This document shows, piece by piece, positions 44,646 through 56,164 of a stretch of DNA of 64,000 nucleotides; positions within the stretch are counted from its first letter, which is position 1, and every line of letters begins with the position of its first letter. This DNA is from Callorhinus ursinus. Its lineage: Eukaryota; Chordata; Mammalia; Carnivora; Otariidae. The notes below the pieces were generated by a model. The model did no database searches, was not told the DNA's origin, and saw only the letters and a list, made by a program, of their open reading frames with translations. The stretch covers positions 24,035,102 to 24,099,101 of the forward strand of contig NW_020312785.1 in the NCBI RefSeq assembly GCF_003265705.1. Reading direction: 5' to 3'. Made by a program: the position numbers and the translations under genes.

Positions 44646-47085
44646 ACACACTATCCTGTTAAGGTTGACATGAAAATAGCATGCTCATGCCAATATTAGG
44701 GGGAAAAAAAGATTATGTACTATTAGCTAATAAGAAATAGAAATAATTTCTCTCTGTATGTTAAATTTTAAATCTATGTAGATGAAGGTTGGGAAAATGG
44801 AAAAACCCTAGGATAGCAGCTGGAAGTGAGTGTTAAAATCAGAATCAATTTTGCAGAGTATTTAATCTCCAAAAGGCTACTGAAACAGATACGCAGATGC
44901 TTAAAATTAGTAACAGGATATAAATCTGAGATAGTTTTTCTCAGAGGGATAAGCAAGTTGATGCTGCAAAGACCTTTTTTAATAGCAAAATACATAAAAA
45001 TAATACAAGATGTATTTGTAATGAGTTTACTCATTTTTTTTTTGAGTTTCTTTTGTCAATCCAGCCTTCTTAAACCTATGGTTTTTAAATGACTCTTTCA
45101 TGACAGTTGTAAAAATTCTATTATACCTTCTTGACAGAATGTGGTATTGGGAGGGGAAGAAGATAGGTGGTAAATAAACAAAATAAATAAAACTGACCTT
45201 AAAATTCAGAAGTTCAGATTTCAATCTGGCAAGCAACAGTTTTTGAGCTCTTTCTTTCTCAAGATATCAATGTACACTATTCTTTCATTCCCAGGACAAT
45301 CACAGCATTCAACAACATATTTCATCTACGTGATAAGGTAGTTTTGAAATTCTTGAAACGGGTCCCCAGAAGGGATGGAAAAATTGGTTAAATAGTGAAG
45401 CAATTTTCATTTACTAGAACCAATTAAAGGGTAAAAATGCAACCTTTATTGCAAACATCATTTTCAATTACTTGTAACACCCCATAAAAATGTAAAAGGA
45501 GTATTTGCACATTTGCCTGTACTATTGGGACAGGTAGCTCGATATTTATTATGAAAGATTATTCAACGTAAATGTGTCAAATGGTTCAGTCAGTTGATCT
45601 TTTCTCCGATGTCGAAATGTATAGAAAACAAAAACTAGGAAGAGGTTTGCAAAGCAAAGGAAAGAGAACCTTTATTCCCCTAGTCCTTATTCTTCAGGAA
45701 AAGGAGAGAGTTGGGTCAGGGAAGCTCAGAATTTGAAGAAGGGCTTGCAAAAGTCATTCCCCTGCCTCCCCAAGGCATTTCCTGCTGGAGAGATGGGGAG
45801 CATCGATCAGCCAGTGTTATCTGAGCCTATCTGTTTACCTCGGATTGTAAATCACCTCAGTGTATCTGAGCCCTGGACCCCTCTGAGATGTCCAGTTCAA
45901 CCTATAGACATTATCCATTTACAGGTTTTTTTTTTTTCCAAGTGAAATAGAAACCCTATGCATTTTAGGAAAAAAAATGTTTACACAACCAAATGATTTC
46001 ACATCTGGTGAAATTCAAGCTGCCATTCTGTAAAAACAACTCTAAAGTGTACTGCTCAGAAAAGAGTGCAATAACTTTTAAAATATCACTGGAATATAAA
46101 CTGAAATAAACTCTACATTTCAGGATTTTAATGGGTGATTTAATTTCTTAACACTTCTTTTAATTTATTTCTCTGATAAATCCAAACTTGTTAAAATTAT
46201 TTTTATTAGGTAAAATCACAGAATTACTATAAAATAATCTATTAAATGTTATGGTTCTTATACTTTTTGATAATTATTTCAATGATGTATTCACAAAGGA
46301 AGGGAATCTCTTGGTAATACGTCAGGTGGAGAGCTGGGGAGCCAGTGAACAGTAGAAATAGATTTGTTTGCTGGTTTGGGTTAATTGCATTAGGAAAAAT
46401 CCATTTAGTGAATTGATCCACTTTGGAAGTAATGTCTATGTTGATCTGAATAACATCACAGTAACAAAAAACCAGAAAAAAATAGAAATTATGCTAAGGA
46501 GTCCATGTTCATACACTAGAAACAAACAAAACCTTATATTAGAAAGCAATAAGCCTGATTTAAATGAACTTTTTTTTATCCTCTTAATAACAGTGAGTGT
46601 TGGTTTTATAGGTAAAATATTTCTAGAATCTGTGACTAATTTCACACCTACAAATTCCCACAAGCTAACAGCTACACAGAGGACACCATCTCTGTATCAG
46701 ATTACAAGAGCAACAAATGTTCTGTCTCCTTAAACGTATTACATTATTTTATTATAAGTAATTATAACAAGGTTTGTTTTTCACTGAAAAAATGCATGCA
46801 CTAATTAACTGGTAAAGTAGAAACTGCATAATTTTGGTTTGCAGTGTAAAGAGTGGAGTTATAGGAAAAATTAAAATTCAAAGGATAAATAAAAGCCAAC
46901 ATATCAAATGACTCCACACTTGAAAGAACTTAGGTTAAAAACTACAACTGGGACAAAAATGAAATCATTTAGGCATGGGAAACTTGCACATTTATTTGTG
47001 TTGAAAATGTAAAATTCTCCATCTGCAAGCTCAAATTTAATTTTCAGGATGGACCACCAAAGGCAAGCACTGACTTTGTATTCCT
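44646..47085. other. Unassigned non-coding DNA
   Basis: About 2.4 kb without a repeat I can name. Frames of 88, 86 and 121 codons (44826-45092 plus, 44774-45034 minus, 46368-46733 plus) are low in information and match nothing. The segment 45640-45910 is more GC-balanced than its flanks. Confidence 0.5.
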
Positions 47086-47425
47086 TTTATTCATCATTCA
47101 TTCATCATTCATTCATTCATTCATTCATTCAATAAATGTACCAATTTGCCTATTCTGCACACAGCACTGGGTGTAGCACACCCAGTGCTGTGTAAGTTAG
47201 TATGGAAATGGCAGTGAGGAAAATGAAGTTCCTTTGTTCATGGAGAGAAACAGACACTAGAATGATAAACTATTAACATACTTGTCATCTGGTGAAAGTT
47301 TCATGAAAGGGAAGAAAGTAGGATCAGGCAAGGGACTGAAGTGGTATTTTATATACTCTGTTTTGAGAGGTCTCCGCTGATGAAATGAGATTTGAATGGA
47401 GCTCTGAACACAGGGAGAAGGCAAG
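47086..47425 (-). mobile_element. L2 LINE 3' end with (TTCA)n expansion
   Basis: Antisense L2 opens with an expanded TTCA array (about 47090-47132), then 'CAATAAATGTACC', a perfect hairpin (separate entry), 'TTCCTTTGTTCATGGAGAGA', 'GTATTTTATATACTCTGTTT', 'GAGGTCTCCGCTGATGAAAT' and 'TGAATGGAGCTCTGAACACA'. The last parts equal the usual 'aggcctctctgaggaggtgacatttgagctgagacctgaa'. Confidence 0.78.
47159..47193. other. Perfect 16-bp inverted repeat (hairpin), 3-base loop
   Basis: Left arm ACACAGCACTGGGTGT (47159-47174), loop AGC (47175-47177), right arm ACACCCAGTGCTGTGT (47178-47193). The arms are exact reverse complements. It lies in the 3' end of an L2, where only the first arm is expected from the family sequence. 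RNA from either strand would form a strong stem. Confidence 0.95.
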
Positions 47426-48249
47426 CATTGTATTAGTCCCTGAAACTGTTATTTTGCATTTGGGGTTGATCCTCCATGAGATTAAACTGCAAATTGATAA
47501 GATGGCAAATCAACAAAATGACATTTCATAGGTAGTCGATGTGATCTTGAATTTTTCACTAGGACTGCTGTATAACAACCAGATCCACTGCCAACCCTAA
47601 CATAGAGAGGAATTGGAAAATATTCAAGGTTAGCTGTGAGTACTGCGTTTAGAGAACAACTTTTAAATCTGAAGAGATATCTTTAGGAGATATTTCCTGA
47701 TGGATATGCAGCTAAAACATCCACAGGGGGGCGGGGGGCATTGTCCCAACTCTAAGTTGGAGATTCAATGCTTAAAAATAAACAAAGGAACACAAAACAA
47801 AACAACCATAATAAATTATTAAGTAATAACCAGAGTGGTCTAAAGGACTACGTAAAAGTTTGTGAAAGGGGACAACCAGATCCACTTAGGTTTTTCAATG
47901 TTTATCTGCATGTGTGGCAGCAAGCAAAAGGGGGTAACTCAGAGGAAAAGTGACTATAATGAACTTAAAATACAAGTCACCCCCTAAACATATTAAATAT
48001 ATTTTTTAATTAAGCAATTTGGGTAAGGAAAAGGCCTAATAGTGAAGTTGTGGCAGTCTGTATTGGACAAAGATAATTTTAAAGTGTTAGATGAGATTGT
48101 GAAATATGAGTATCTTTTACATAGTTATTAGAAGATATTTTGGATGAGCATCCCTCTCCAAATAAATCAGGAGCATTTAATGAAACCTATTGTACCTAGG
48201 AAATTACTCAAACATTTTCTTTTGGCCATGTATAATAGACGCAACATAA
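47426..48249. other. Unassigned DNA
   Basis: No named repeat. A G-rich run GGGGGGCGGGGGG lies at about 47727-47738. Confidence 0.5.
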
Positions 48250-48290
48250 TAGTATATATAAAATAAAGTATATATACTTTATATATACTA
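48250..48290. repeat. AT-rich palindrome
   Basis: The core TAAAGTATATATACTTTA (48264-48281) is an exact palindrome. The outer parts TAGTATATATAAA (48250-48262) and TTTATATATACTA (48278-48290) are also reverse complements, sharing bases with the core. Such tracts can extrude as cruciforms and are often unstable. Confidence 0.85.
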
Positions 48291-48429
48291 GATTATACAT
48301 AAAATAATAGTATATATGAAATGGAGACAAATTATAAATATGAAATTCAGGTACAACTCTGAACCATATCTAAACAGATGTGAATTTAAATTGTGTTCCT
48401 TTGAACCACATTTAACTGTTGTCCTACTT

Positions 48430-48940
48430 GCTTAATTTTTGTACATAACTGTCTAATTGAGCATTCACAATCTAATAAGGTGCACACCAGGACCCAAACA
48501 GACCTCCTCTTAGCCCCTTGAAGGTAAAGGTTTTGTATCACTTCCAGATTTTCAATTAGATCCTAATTACAACATGCCTCATTTAAAGCTACAGGAATCC
48601 CGACCCTGTCAACACTACTGGACCATAACATGTCTGTCTTAATTAGATCTGATTAGTTCTGGGCCCGGCTTGCATTGTGTACCCCGACTCTGTTAAAGCT
48701 GTTCATCTGTTTGGCAGCTGCTGGTATGGAAGAACCTTATTCATCATGCTGCAAGAGAGTATGTCCCCACACTTTCCTCTCCCAGGATGCTGGGCCTTTT
48801 GATATTCCACAGTTCCATAGGATCAGCCAAATAATGCACCTCACTTACCACTGGCAGTATGGTGAAGCTGGGAAAAGAGACCTCTGTTGTTCATGGGGCT
48901 ACTACTGGAAACAATATAAGCTTGTTTTGCTTTCCTAATC
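48430..48940. promoter_or_regulatory. Candidate conserved regulatory segment (homeodomain motifs)
   Basis: Repeat-free and more GC-balanced than its flanks. TAATT-type homeodomain core motifs occur as CTAATTGA (about 48453), CAATTAGA (48553), CTAATTAC (48563) and TTAATTAGA (about 48639), followed by GATTAG (48651). No coding potential is convincing: an 87-codon frame at 48675-48938 is unrelated to any family I know. The regulatory role is inference from motif density only. Confidence 0.3.
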
Positions 48941-49449
48941 AACATAATTCTATATAACTAGTTTAAGTTTTAAGTTTTTCAGAGATTGATTTATTCATGC
49001 CATGTATTCTGTTAAGTTTGTATTACAAGACTATATGAAATAATCATGGTCATCCATATTCTGAAATCCATTTTCAAATATAACTAGCGCGTGTTATCAA
49101 TTTTACTGGTATAAGAAAAAAAAAGAAGAATTTATACTCTTGACCAGAGTGTGTGGTGACATCTATTGGGTTTTTTTCTCTGGCATTTTTAATTTGTTTC
49201 CAGAAGCCACCAGATGAAAATGTCTGCATTGATTTTTTTTCCTGTTTGATACACCGAGCTTGTTTCATGACTAATGGCTCAGAGCTATCAGGATATCCTC
49301 ATTTACTCTGCTTTGTATCTGGGCAACATTTTAATAATGATTGAATTAATACTGGGCATTGACATCTTTATCTATTGTTAATGTGATTTCTCATTTAGTT
49401 GTGAGTAATAGCTGAAGGATATCAGATTTACTGCTCTTCAGTAATAATA
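48941..49449. other. Unassigned DNA
   Basis: Nothing recognised. Confidence 0.5.
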
Positions 49450-49710
49450 ATAGTAACATATATTGTGGACTTGACCTATGCTAGATTCAGTTTAAGTATT
49501 TTTACGTATTTAACTTAATCCCAATAGCCACTCTATAAGGTATATATATCACTATTTAACTCTATGGTATACACAGCATAATTACAATTTTAAAATGAGC
49601 TAATAAAATAGAATTTATGATTAAGTAAATTGCTCAAACACCCAGTTATGAAATTGCAGAGATAGGATTTGAATCTCTGTCTACCATAATGAGCTGGCCT
49701 TATGCAAGAT
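49450..49710 (-). mobile_element. MIR SINE, near full length
   Basis: Antisense MIR: 'CAATAGCCACTCTATAAGGT' (3' half), 'AGTAAATTGCTCAAACACCC' and 'GAGATAGGATTTGAATCTCT' (core), then 'ACCATAATGAGCTGGCC'. The middle is expanded by an AT-rich insertion around 49550-49620. Confidence 0.75.
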
Positions 49711-49809
49711 TTGTTTAGCTTGGATCTTAGAATTCTAAGGAGAGAAAAATGACTTTTTCTCACTTATATTAGGATTAACATGTTAAACAAAGTGTAACTA
49801 CATCATTGG

Positions 49810-50250
49810 CCTCATTTTATACCCACCACCTCCTTGCTCATTAAGCTTTTATCAGCTTTCTTTTGATTTCTAACACATACCAAGTTCATGTCAACCCAAG
49901 ACCTGTTGCCTTAGCTGTTCCCTCTGCGTGGAGAGCTAGAACCCTGAATATTTACAGGGTGCCCTCTCTGTCCCCTCTTATCACCAATCTCAGTTTACAT
50001 CTCACTTCATCAGAAAGACTTTCTCTGACCTCCTTGCCCAAAATAGCATCTCCCCAGCCATTAATCTCACATTTTTCTCTACATTTTTCTCTTTACCACG
50101 GTTAATACTATCTCCAGTTATCCTCTTTATTCCTTTAATGGAGTCTGATAAGGCCCATGGAAGCGAAGAGTTATTGATTTTGCTCATGTTTGTATCCTCT
50201 GAACTTAGAAAGGTATTTGACACGTGTAGGCTCAATAAATATGTGGTATA
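49810..50250 (+). mobile_element. L2 LINE, 3' part
   Basis: Sense L2: 'GCCTTAGCTGTTCCCTCTGC', 'CAGAAAGACTTTCTCTGACC', 'CCAAAATAGCATCTCCCCAG' and 'TTGTATCCTCTGAAC', ending 'GTAGGCTCAATAAATATG'. The upstream frame still echoes the L2 C-terminal residues (ALAVPSAWRA near 49910-49940). Confidence 0.85.
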
Positions 50251-50779
50251 TGTAGAATCAGATGAAACATTAAAGGCTGGCAATATTATCCAAGAGGAAA
50301 TCTGAAGAATTGTAGCCAAGCAGGTATTTATCCAAACTCAAAGAATACATACAGTAAGGTTGGCTTATTCACTGAACTCCAGTAACCTCACAATAAGGAA
50401 AAGTAGTGACCAGACCTCCAACTTTTCTGCCTTATTTTTGAGGTGTAGTTCCCAGCTTGCAACCCAAGCTGGGCATATGATTTCCAGTCTCATTTCTCAG
50501 AGCCTGAGACTTAGCCTTGAAAAGCTTCTTAGTACACCAAGTTATTTAGGGCAAGTACGTAACTTATTTCCATTCCCCAACTCCCCAGTGCCCCCCACCC
50601 CAACCCTTCACCAACCCCCTTAACAGCGTATTGAAGTACCACTGCTGAGCATCAACACCAGACTAGGACTTAGATATTTTGTGCTACTCATTTTGATGAT
50701 TACTGCTAATCAGACTGCCTGAATTTCACATACTCCTTACTCTTCCTCCCCTACCTGATATTTAAATATTCCTACACTT
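50251..50779. other. Unassigned DNA
   Basis: No named repeat. A C-rich patch lies at about 50575-50620. Confidence 0.5.
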
Positions 50780-51462
50780 CAGGACTCCAGAATTGAATCA
50801 GATCCACTGTCCTTTATGTAAACTATTTCAATAGATATCTTCACCTGATCATGCATGTTTAAAAACCATCCATGAATGTCTCCAAATCCCTATATCCATC
50901 CCAAACCCACCCCCTTAACTTCAGATCCACTTATGAAATCCCCAGTCATTTTCACAAAGAAAAATTAAATTTCAAACATAATTTTGTCCCCCCTGACCTT
51001 TACCAACATCTTTCCCCATAACCCCAGACCCAACAAGCTTAATTTAGAAAATATTAATCCTATGTCCTATAAACTCTATTTCCAAAATATTGGTGAAATT
51101 CAACCACTGCTTACTATTTCCATTCACACAACCAAGGTTTGAATGATCATCATTGCCCATTTGGACTAATAGACTAATCTTCCCAATATTCTCCTCTCAA
51201 ATCAATTGTGATCTCCAGAATGAGGTTTTCCCTGACCTTTATATTTAGATATAGACCCATTTCAAATTTCATTTCTCTGCTTTATTTGGTTCAATGAAAC
51301 AATACCCGCCAGGAATTATATATTTTATTTATTAGTTTGTTGTATATATTCCCAATGGGATATGAGTTCCTTGAGGTCAATCCCAGTGCCCAGAGCAGCT
51401 ACTGACCAATAACAATTGTTCAAATACTATTTGTTGAATAAATATATAAATGAATGATATTA
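50780..51462 (+). mobile_element. L2 LINE, 3' part
   Basis: The clear part is 51180-51462: 'CTCCAGAATGAGGTTTTCCC', 'CCAATGGGATATGAGTTCC', 'TGAGGTCAATCCCAGTGCCC' and 'ATACTATTTGTTGAATAAAT'. Upstream pyrimidine-rich text such as 'CCCCCTGACCTTTACCAACA' is consistent with decayed L2 coding sequence but weaker. Confidence 0.68.
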
Positions 51463-51668
51463 TACTCAATATTGTAACTCTTCTTCAAAGCTAAGATAGT
51501 ATACTCAGACCAACCTACTTCATGTAAATAGACCTACAACAATGACATTCAGAGCAAACCATCAATCATCCTTTGTGCATGTTCAGGCCTTTCTGAACTT
51601 GGAATAGGACTAATTTAGATTCATGTTGAAACATTGATAGCTCAACCTGTCCTCAGCTTCACCATATA
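51463..51668. other. Unassigned DNA
   Basis: Nothing recognised before the duplicated block. Confidence 0.45.
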
Positions 51669-51923
51669 CATATTTGTAAAAGTGTATCCATGAATTCATT
51701 CATTCATTCATTCATTCAACATCCATTTTTAACTGTGCTAACTGGGATCTAAAAAAAGGAAACGAAAAAAGAATCACATAGAATATCCACTCTTAAGTAT
51801 TACAATAATTTGAGTGCGATTATCTTTACTTAATTTCAGCAGATTTAATATTACATACATGGCTACATGGTAGAGATAAAAGGAAAGCCATTCAATAAGA
51901 CCAAAGTTGTCATCTGTATCCCC
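51669..51923 (+). repeat. Duplicated block, copy A
   Basis: Homologous in direct orientation to 54664-54920. Shared words include CATATTTGT, GCTAACTGGGAT, AGAATCACA, CTTAAGTATTA, TTAATTTCAG and CAAAGTTG in the same order and spacing. It contains a (TTCA)n array at 51693-51719 that is degraded in copy B. The family, if any, is not recognised. Confidence 0.8.
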
Positions 51924-53129
51924 AAGAATACTTTTTAATTTTCAAAATAAAATGGATCACAAAAAAGGTTTGTGTATTCCAAATGCAGTAGTTGAAAAAT
52001 GTCATATAATTAAAGTGTTAATAATATTCCTAAGAGATTAAAAAACACTGGCAGAAGATGGACTCTACATACTGTTGATGCCTTCTCACTAGACAATTTG
52101 ACAAGGGCCCAGATTTAAAAGCACCATTCTATTTCACAAAATTTTATCCCTACTTTTAGTGTGCAACCTTTCTCACGATTAAGGCCAATGGATTGTCTGC
52201 AGAAAAGGGATTTACTGTATGAAGCCAAGAAAATTGTATTCTTTCTTTTAGTGCTTTTGGGAGCTTTCTTCCAAAACTTTATAAATCCCTTTCTATGTAG
52301 TTCAAATAGAAAAGACTGCCAGATTCTAGTATTTCTTAATGTCTGATCTCCCATAAACAGAATGATTGCATATGGCTAATCTTTCCAAGATTATAAATTA
52401 CGTGTAGAGAGATAGAAAGAATCCTATGGTCATTATGTAGATGAAACAATCCCCTCTTTTAGCCCCATTTAACTAAATTCCGACAACGCAATTCATACAT
52501 AGGTGGGAAATAGGCCCCTGAGAAAACTCATTTCACATGTTGCTAGGTTACTAACCAGTTAGCAAAAACTAGATAAATAAGAAAGAAAAAAAATGCTTTT
52601 GCAGTACATTATCTGCAATATGCATTTTTGAATCATATAGAGGCTATTTAAAGTTACTTCAGAAAACTAGAAACTTGAAGACAAGAAATAAAGATACATG
52701 AAAGAAGATGTAAGGCTATAGAGCTGTGTGAAATTTGGCAGCTTAAATTCACAGGCATTATTTGTAAAGGTCTTAACTCCTTTTGCCTCTACCTAAAATT
52801 ACAATAAGATATAGCCCAAACCTCAGGTTTTAGAAAGCTAAGAAGCTTTGGTACTTTGTATACATTTAAATTTGTGGATTGACCTTCTATGACTTCCTGA
52901 TCCTACCAAGTCTCATACTCTCCAATAAACACTTAAAGTTGAGGCCATATTATCTATGCTTGGATTGTGTGTGTGTGTTTCTCCTCAGACTTACCTTTTC
53001 TATTTTATTTTGAATTTGGATGATGAGCTTCCCGTGAGAAAAAAACTGATACAGGCTTCTGAAGATTCTGCTCATTTATTCTAAAAGAAATATATACCAA
53101 TAAAAGTGCAGCATGAGTCACTAACTGTG
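51924..53129. other. Unassigned DNA
   Basis: No named repeat or gene recognised. Frames of 61 and 79 codons overlap antisense at 52115-52354 and look like chance. Confidence 0.5.
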
Positions 53130-54690
53130 ACACAGAAGAGGGCAGCCATACGCTCTTCTATGTCACACACTCTTCTAGGTGCTGTAATAGAGCAGAAAAC
53201 ACAGAAAAAAATCCCTGACCTCACAGAGCTTACACTTTAGTGGAGGCAAGAGTCATACACAAGATAAATAAGAAAATGTATTGTAAGTTCGATAGTGATG
53301 AATGTTGAGGAGAAAAGTAAAACTCAACCAGGCAGAAGAATAGGAAATAACAGAGTTGACAAATACCATTTTTGAGAGGATGGCTAAGGATGTCCTCCCT
53401 GAGAAGGTGTCTCTGAATAAGGGATGAGAACAGAGAGGTAATAAGGGACAGATCATAGAGGACCTTAGGGTCACCATAAGAATTTTATTGTTTGGGAATG
53501 AAGGAAGGCTATGGTGGTTCTGAACAGAATAATGACATGAAGTGACAACATTTGAAAACGATATGCCAGACTATATTGAAAAATATATTAAAAGTAAGGT
53601 TGGAAGCAGGAGACCACTTTGGTAGCGGATAGAATAAACCAGGTAAGAGATTATGGTGACCCTAATCAGAATAGCAGCACCATTGAAGGTGAGAATGATC
53701 CAAATCTGGATATGTTTTGAAGGTTGAGCAGACAGAATCTGCTGACAGATAGGATGTGTAGCATGAGAGGGAGGGAAGGTAGAGAAGAGGTAATCAAGGC
53801 CGGCTCTCACTTTTTGCCTCAGTGACAGAGAGAATGGCATTTCAAGTTCTGAGAGAGGTTAAAAGAAACTCCATTTGGAATATATTAGACCTTAAATATC
53901 TATCAGCCTCCAAGTGCAGACATCAAGTGGATAGTTAGACAAAGAAGTCTGGAGGTCTGAGGAGAGGGTCAGGCTGGAGATACACTTTGGCAAATACAGC
54001 GATTGTATTTACAATCCTGAGTCTGGATTAGATTTTCAAAAGAGTGATGATAGAGTGAGAAGAGAACCATGGAATGAGCCTGAAGGACTCAAAATTTTAA
54101 AGGCTGGGGGGCAAGAGGAGTTAACAAAGACAGGAAAAGTTGTGAAAAAAGGTGGAGGAAAACCAGAAGGCAAGTGAAGAAAGTGTTTAAAAGGAACAGT
54201 CATCAACTATTTCAAGTAAGACGATGACTGAAAAAAGCTTTACATTCAGTCTAAGATGAGATCGGATTCAGCAACAGTGAGATTATTGGTGTTCCTGGTG
54301 GGAGCAAATGTGTTAGAGTGGTAGGGTGAAAAGTCTGGTTGGAATATGGTTCCGGAAAGAATGAAAATACAGAATCTGGAAACAATTGTACACCACTCTT
54401 TCAAGGAGTTTGGCAGAAAATGACTGTGGCTAGAGAGAGATGTGGGAACAAAACAAGGTTTTCTTGTTTGTTTAAGATAGGGGAAAAACAGTGTGCAGGA
54501 AGCCTGTTTTCATATTAAGAAGATGTTTGAGAAGAAAATTTTGATGATGCAGGAGACAGAATGGGGAGAATTGTCAGAGTATTCCCAGAGAGGAAATGGG
54601 ATCTGGTGAGAAAGTCAGCTTTCGTGAGGAACATGGAAAATCCATCCTTGGTAATGGGAGAGGCATATTTGTCAGAGTATATACATCCAT
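53130..54690 (-). mobile_element. L2 LINE, longest copy (3' end to reverse transcriptase)
   Basis: About 1.5 kb of antisense L2. Landmarks from the 3' end inward: 'CCCTGACCTCACAGAGCTTA', 'GTCCTCCCTGAGAAGGTGTC', 'GATCATAGAGGACCTTAGGG', 'GGAAGCAGGAGACCACTTTG', 'GGATATGTTTTGAAGGTTGA', 'CAAGTGCAGACATCAAGTGG', 'CATGGAATGAGCCTGAAGGA', 'AAGTGAAGAAAGTGTTTAAA' and 'CTCTTTCAAGGAGTTTGGC'. They cover the 3' UTR and the region that encoded the reverse-transcriptase domain. The YADD site (near 53985-54005) and the LDLSAAFD block (near 54205-54225) are decayed or partly deleted. Dead. Confidence 0.85.
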
Positions 54691-54920
54691 TCATTACTCA
54701 TTATTTCACATGCTTTTTGTAACTGCGCTAACTGGGATTTTAAAAAAAAAGAAAGAAAGAAGAATCACACGGAATAGCCACCCTTAAGTATTATATAATC
54801 TTTTGGGTTTGATCCTCTTTATTTAATTTCAGATTAAGATACATACATATACGCAGATATACACAATACGAGTGAAAGAAAAATCGTTCAGTAAGATCAA
54901 AGTTGCCATTTTTTCCCCCA
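54664..54920 (+). repeat. Duplicated block, copy B
   Basis: Direct-orientation homologue of 51669-51923, offset by about 3.0 kb. The best-preserved core runs from CTGCGCTAACTGGGATTTTA to TTTATTTAATTTCAG. Its left edge overlaps the inner end of the long L2. Confidence 0.8.
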
Positions 54921-55377
54921 AAGTGAGACAATGTGCAGGCCCTAAGGACAAGATATTACCTCCTTGATCAAACTGTATAAAAAATACACCCTGGTCTTTC
55001 CACTTATTTGTGTCAGTGGTCAGTGCTGGACTGGACATGTGTTTCCTGTCCTCATTTAACTAAGTTTGAGTGGGGTTTCCACCATTTCCAAGAAACACCA
55101 TTCTAATGTCTTATTCAGTTAACTCCTAATGAGGTGACACATGTAAACGAATTACAAATCCCATAATAAGTAGTCTGCTTCTGATGTGATGAGTTTTGCA
55201 ATAGGATTCTCATTCACATATATGAATATATATGTATATGTATGTATTTTTTTCTACCCTGCTAGTAATATGTATTATTGTTTTATTTAGAGTCATTATA
55301 CATGCAGTCATAAGGCTCCTTCCTAATTTAAGGGTATCTTTTTGACTGATTTTCTTTGTTTGTAAAATTCTAAGCCA
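54921..55377. other. Unassigned DNA
   Basis: Nothing recognised. A TATG/TATA-rich tract lies at 55217-55248. Confidence 0.5.
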
Positions 55378-55580
55378 GGGAACCACAAATGTGAAGCACA
55401 TATATATTTTAAATTTTTCTAGCAGCCACATTTTAAAGAGCAAAAAAAAAGGTAAATTTAATTTTAAATGATATACAAATACTCAAAATATCATTTCAAC
55501 ATAAAATCAATATAAAGTTGTTAACAGAGTATTTTATGTCTCTGAAAACCAACATGCATTTTACCTGCACTGCACTTCCG
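55378..55580 (+). mobile_element. Nonautonomous hAT-Charlie-type DNA transposon
   Basis: Landmarks: 'GTGAAGCACATATATATTTT', 'AATTTTTCTAGCAGCCACAT', 'GGTAAATTTAATTTTAAATG', 'AATATCATTTCAACATAAAA', 'TCAATATAAAGTTGTTAAC' and 'GAGTATTTTATGTC'. They match the mammalian 'agccacatatgtaattttaaattttctagtagccacatt' element in order. The 3' inverted end is missing. Confidence 0.82.
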
Positions 55581-56164
55581 AAATGGATCAACAGACTCAT
55601 GGAGCGGGTGGTACCACATGGCACAGCATGGGTTGTTAACTAATACATGGTTTCCTTCTCCCCTGCCCAACAATATTGACCAATGTATCTTCTTAATGGA
55701 AAAAAAGGAAAGAGTTGCGCTGAAAACAGCTTTGGGATACATCTGAAAATCTTAATTAGTCAACTGAAAATACTGGCTTAGCAGAATATCTGGGCTTAAG
55801 AGTAGGGTTGACATTTATTAAGTCAGTTCATCTCTTAAGCTTCCTGTGATACTGCTGAGAAATTCTTGGAAATAATTAATGAATTAAAAGTTAAAGGACA
55901 AAAGAAATATTCCCCTAATGCTTATTTTTATTTAGAAATAAAGGAAAACTGTGCTTAAGAGTGGGTATGGAAATAGATGTAGAAATGGAGCTGCTTCTTT
56001 ATGTGAAAATATTAAAAACAACTCAATGCCTTAAAATGCTAAAGTTCTAATATTAATATCTGAGGTTTCCTTTTTCTGTTATTATAATTATGGCAGACAT
56101 GAAATTCAGAGTATAGTCAAAAGAAACCAAAAGCCTACCATAAATTTTTGTCTGTAAGTACCCA
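55581..56164. other. Unassigned DNA
   Basis: Nothing recognised. Confidence 0.5.

Noticed and set aside
46368..46733. 121-codon plus-strand open frame with a hydrophobic stretch as a possible small gene
   Set aside because: AT-rich, no recognisable domain, no splice or promoter context, and an overlapping antisense frame of 75 codons. Expected by chance in this composition.
47090..47132. CRISPR-like or regulatory array of TTCA units
   Set aside because: Simple (TTCA)n expansion at an L2 terminus with no spacers; a similar array occurs at 51693-51719.
47159..47193. Bacterial-type intrinsic terminator
   Set aside because: The stem is perfect but there is no following U tract, and the surrounding DNA is mammalian.
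48675..48938. 87-codon plus frame as an exon
   Set aside because: No recognisable protein features. Candidate regulatory function is considered separately.
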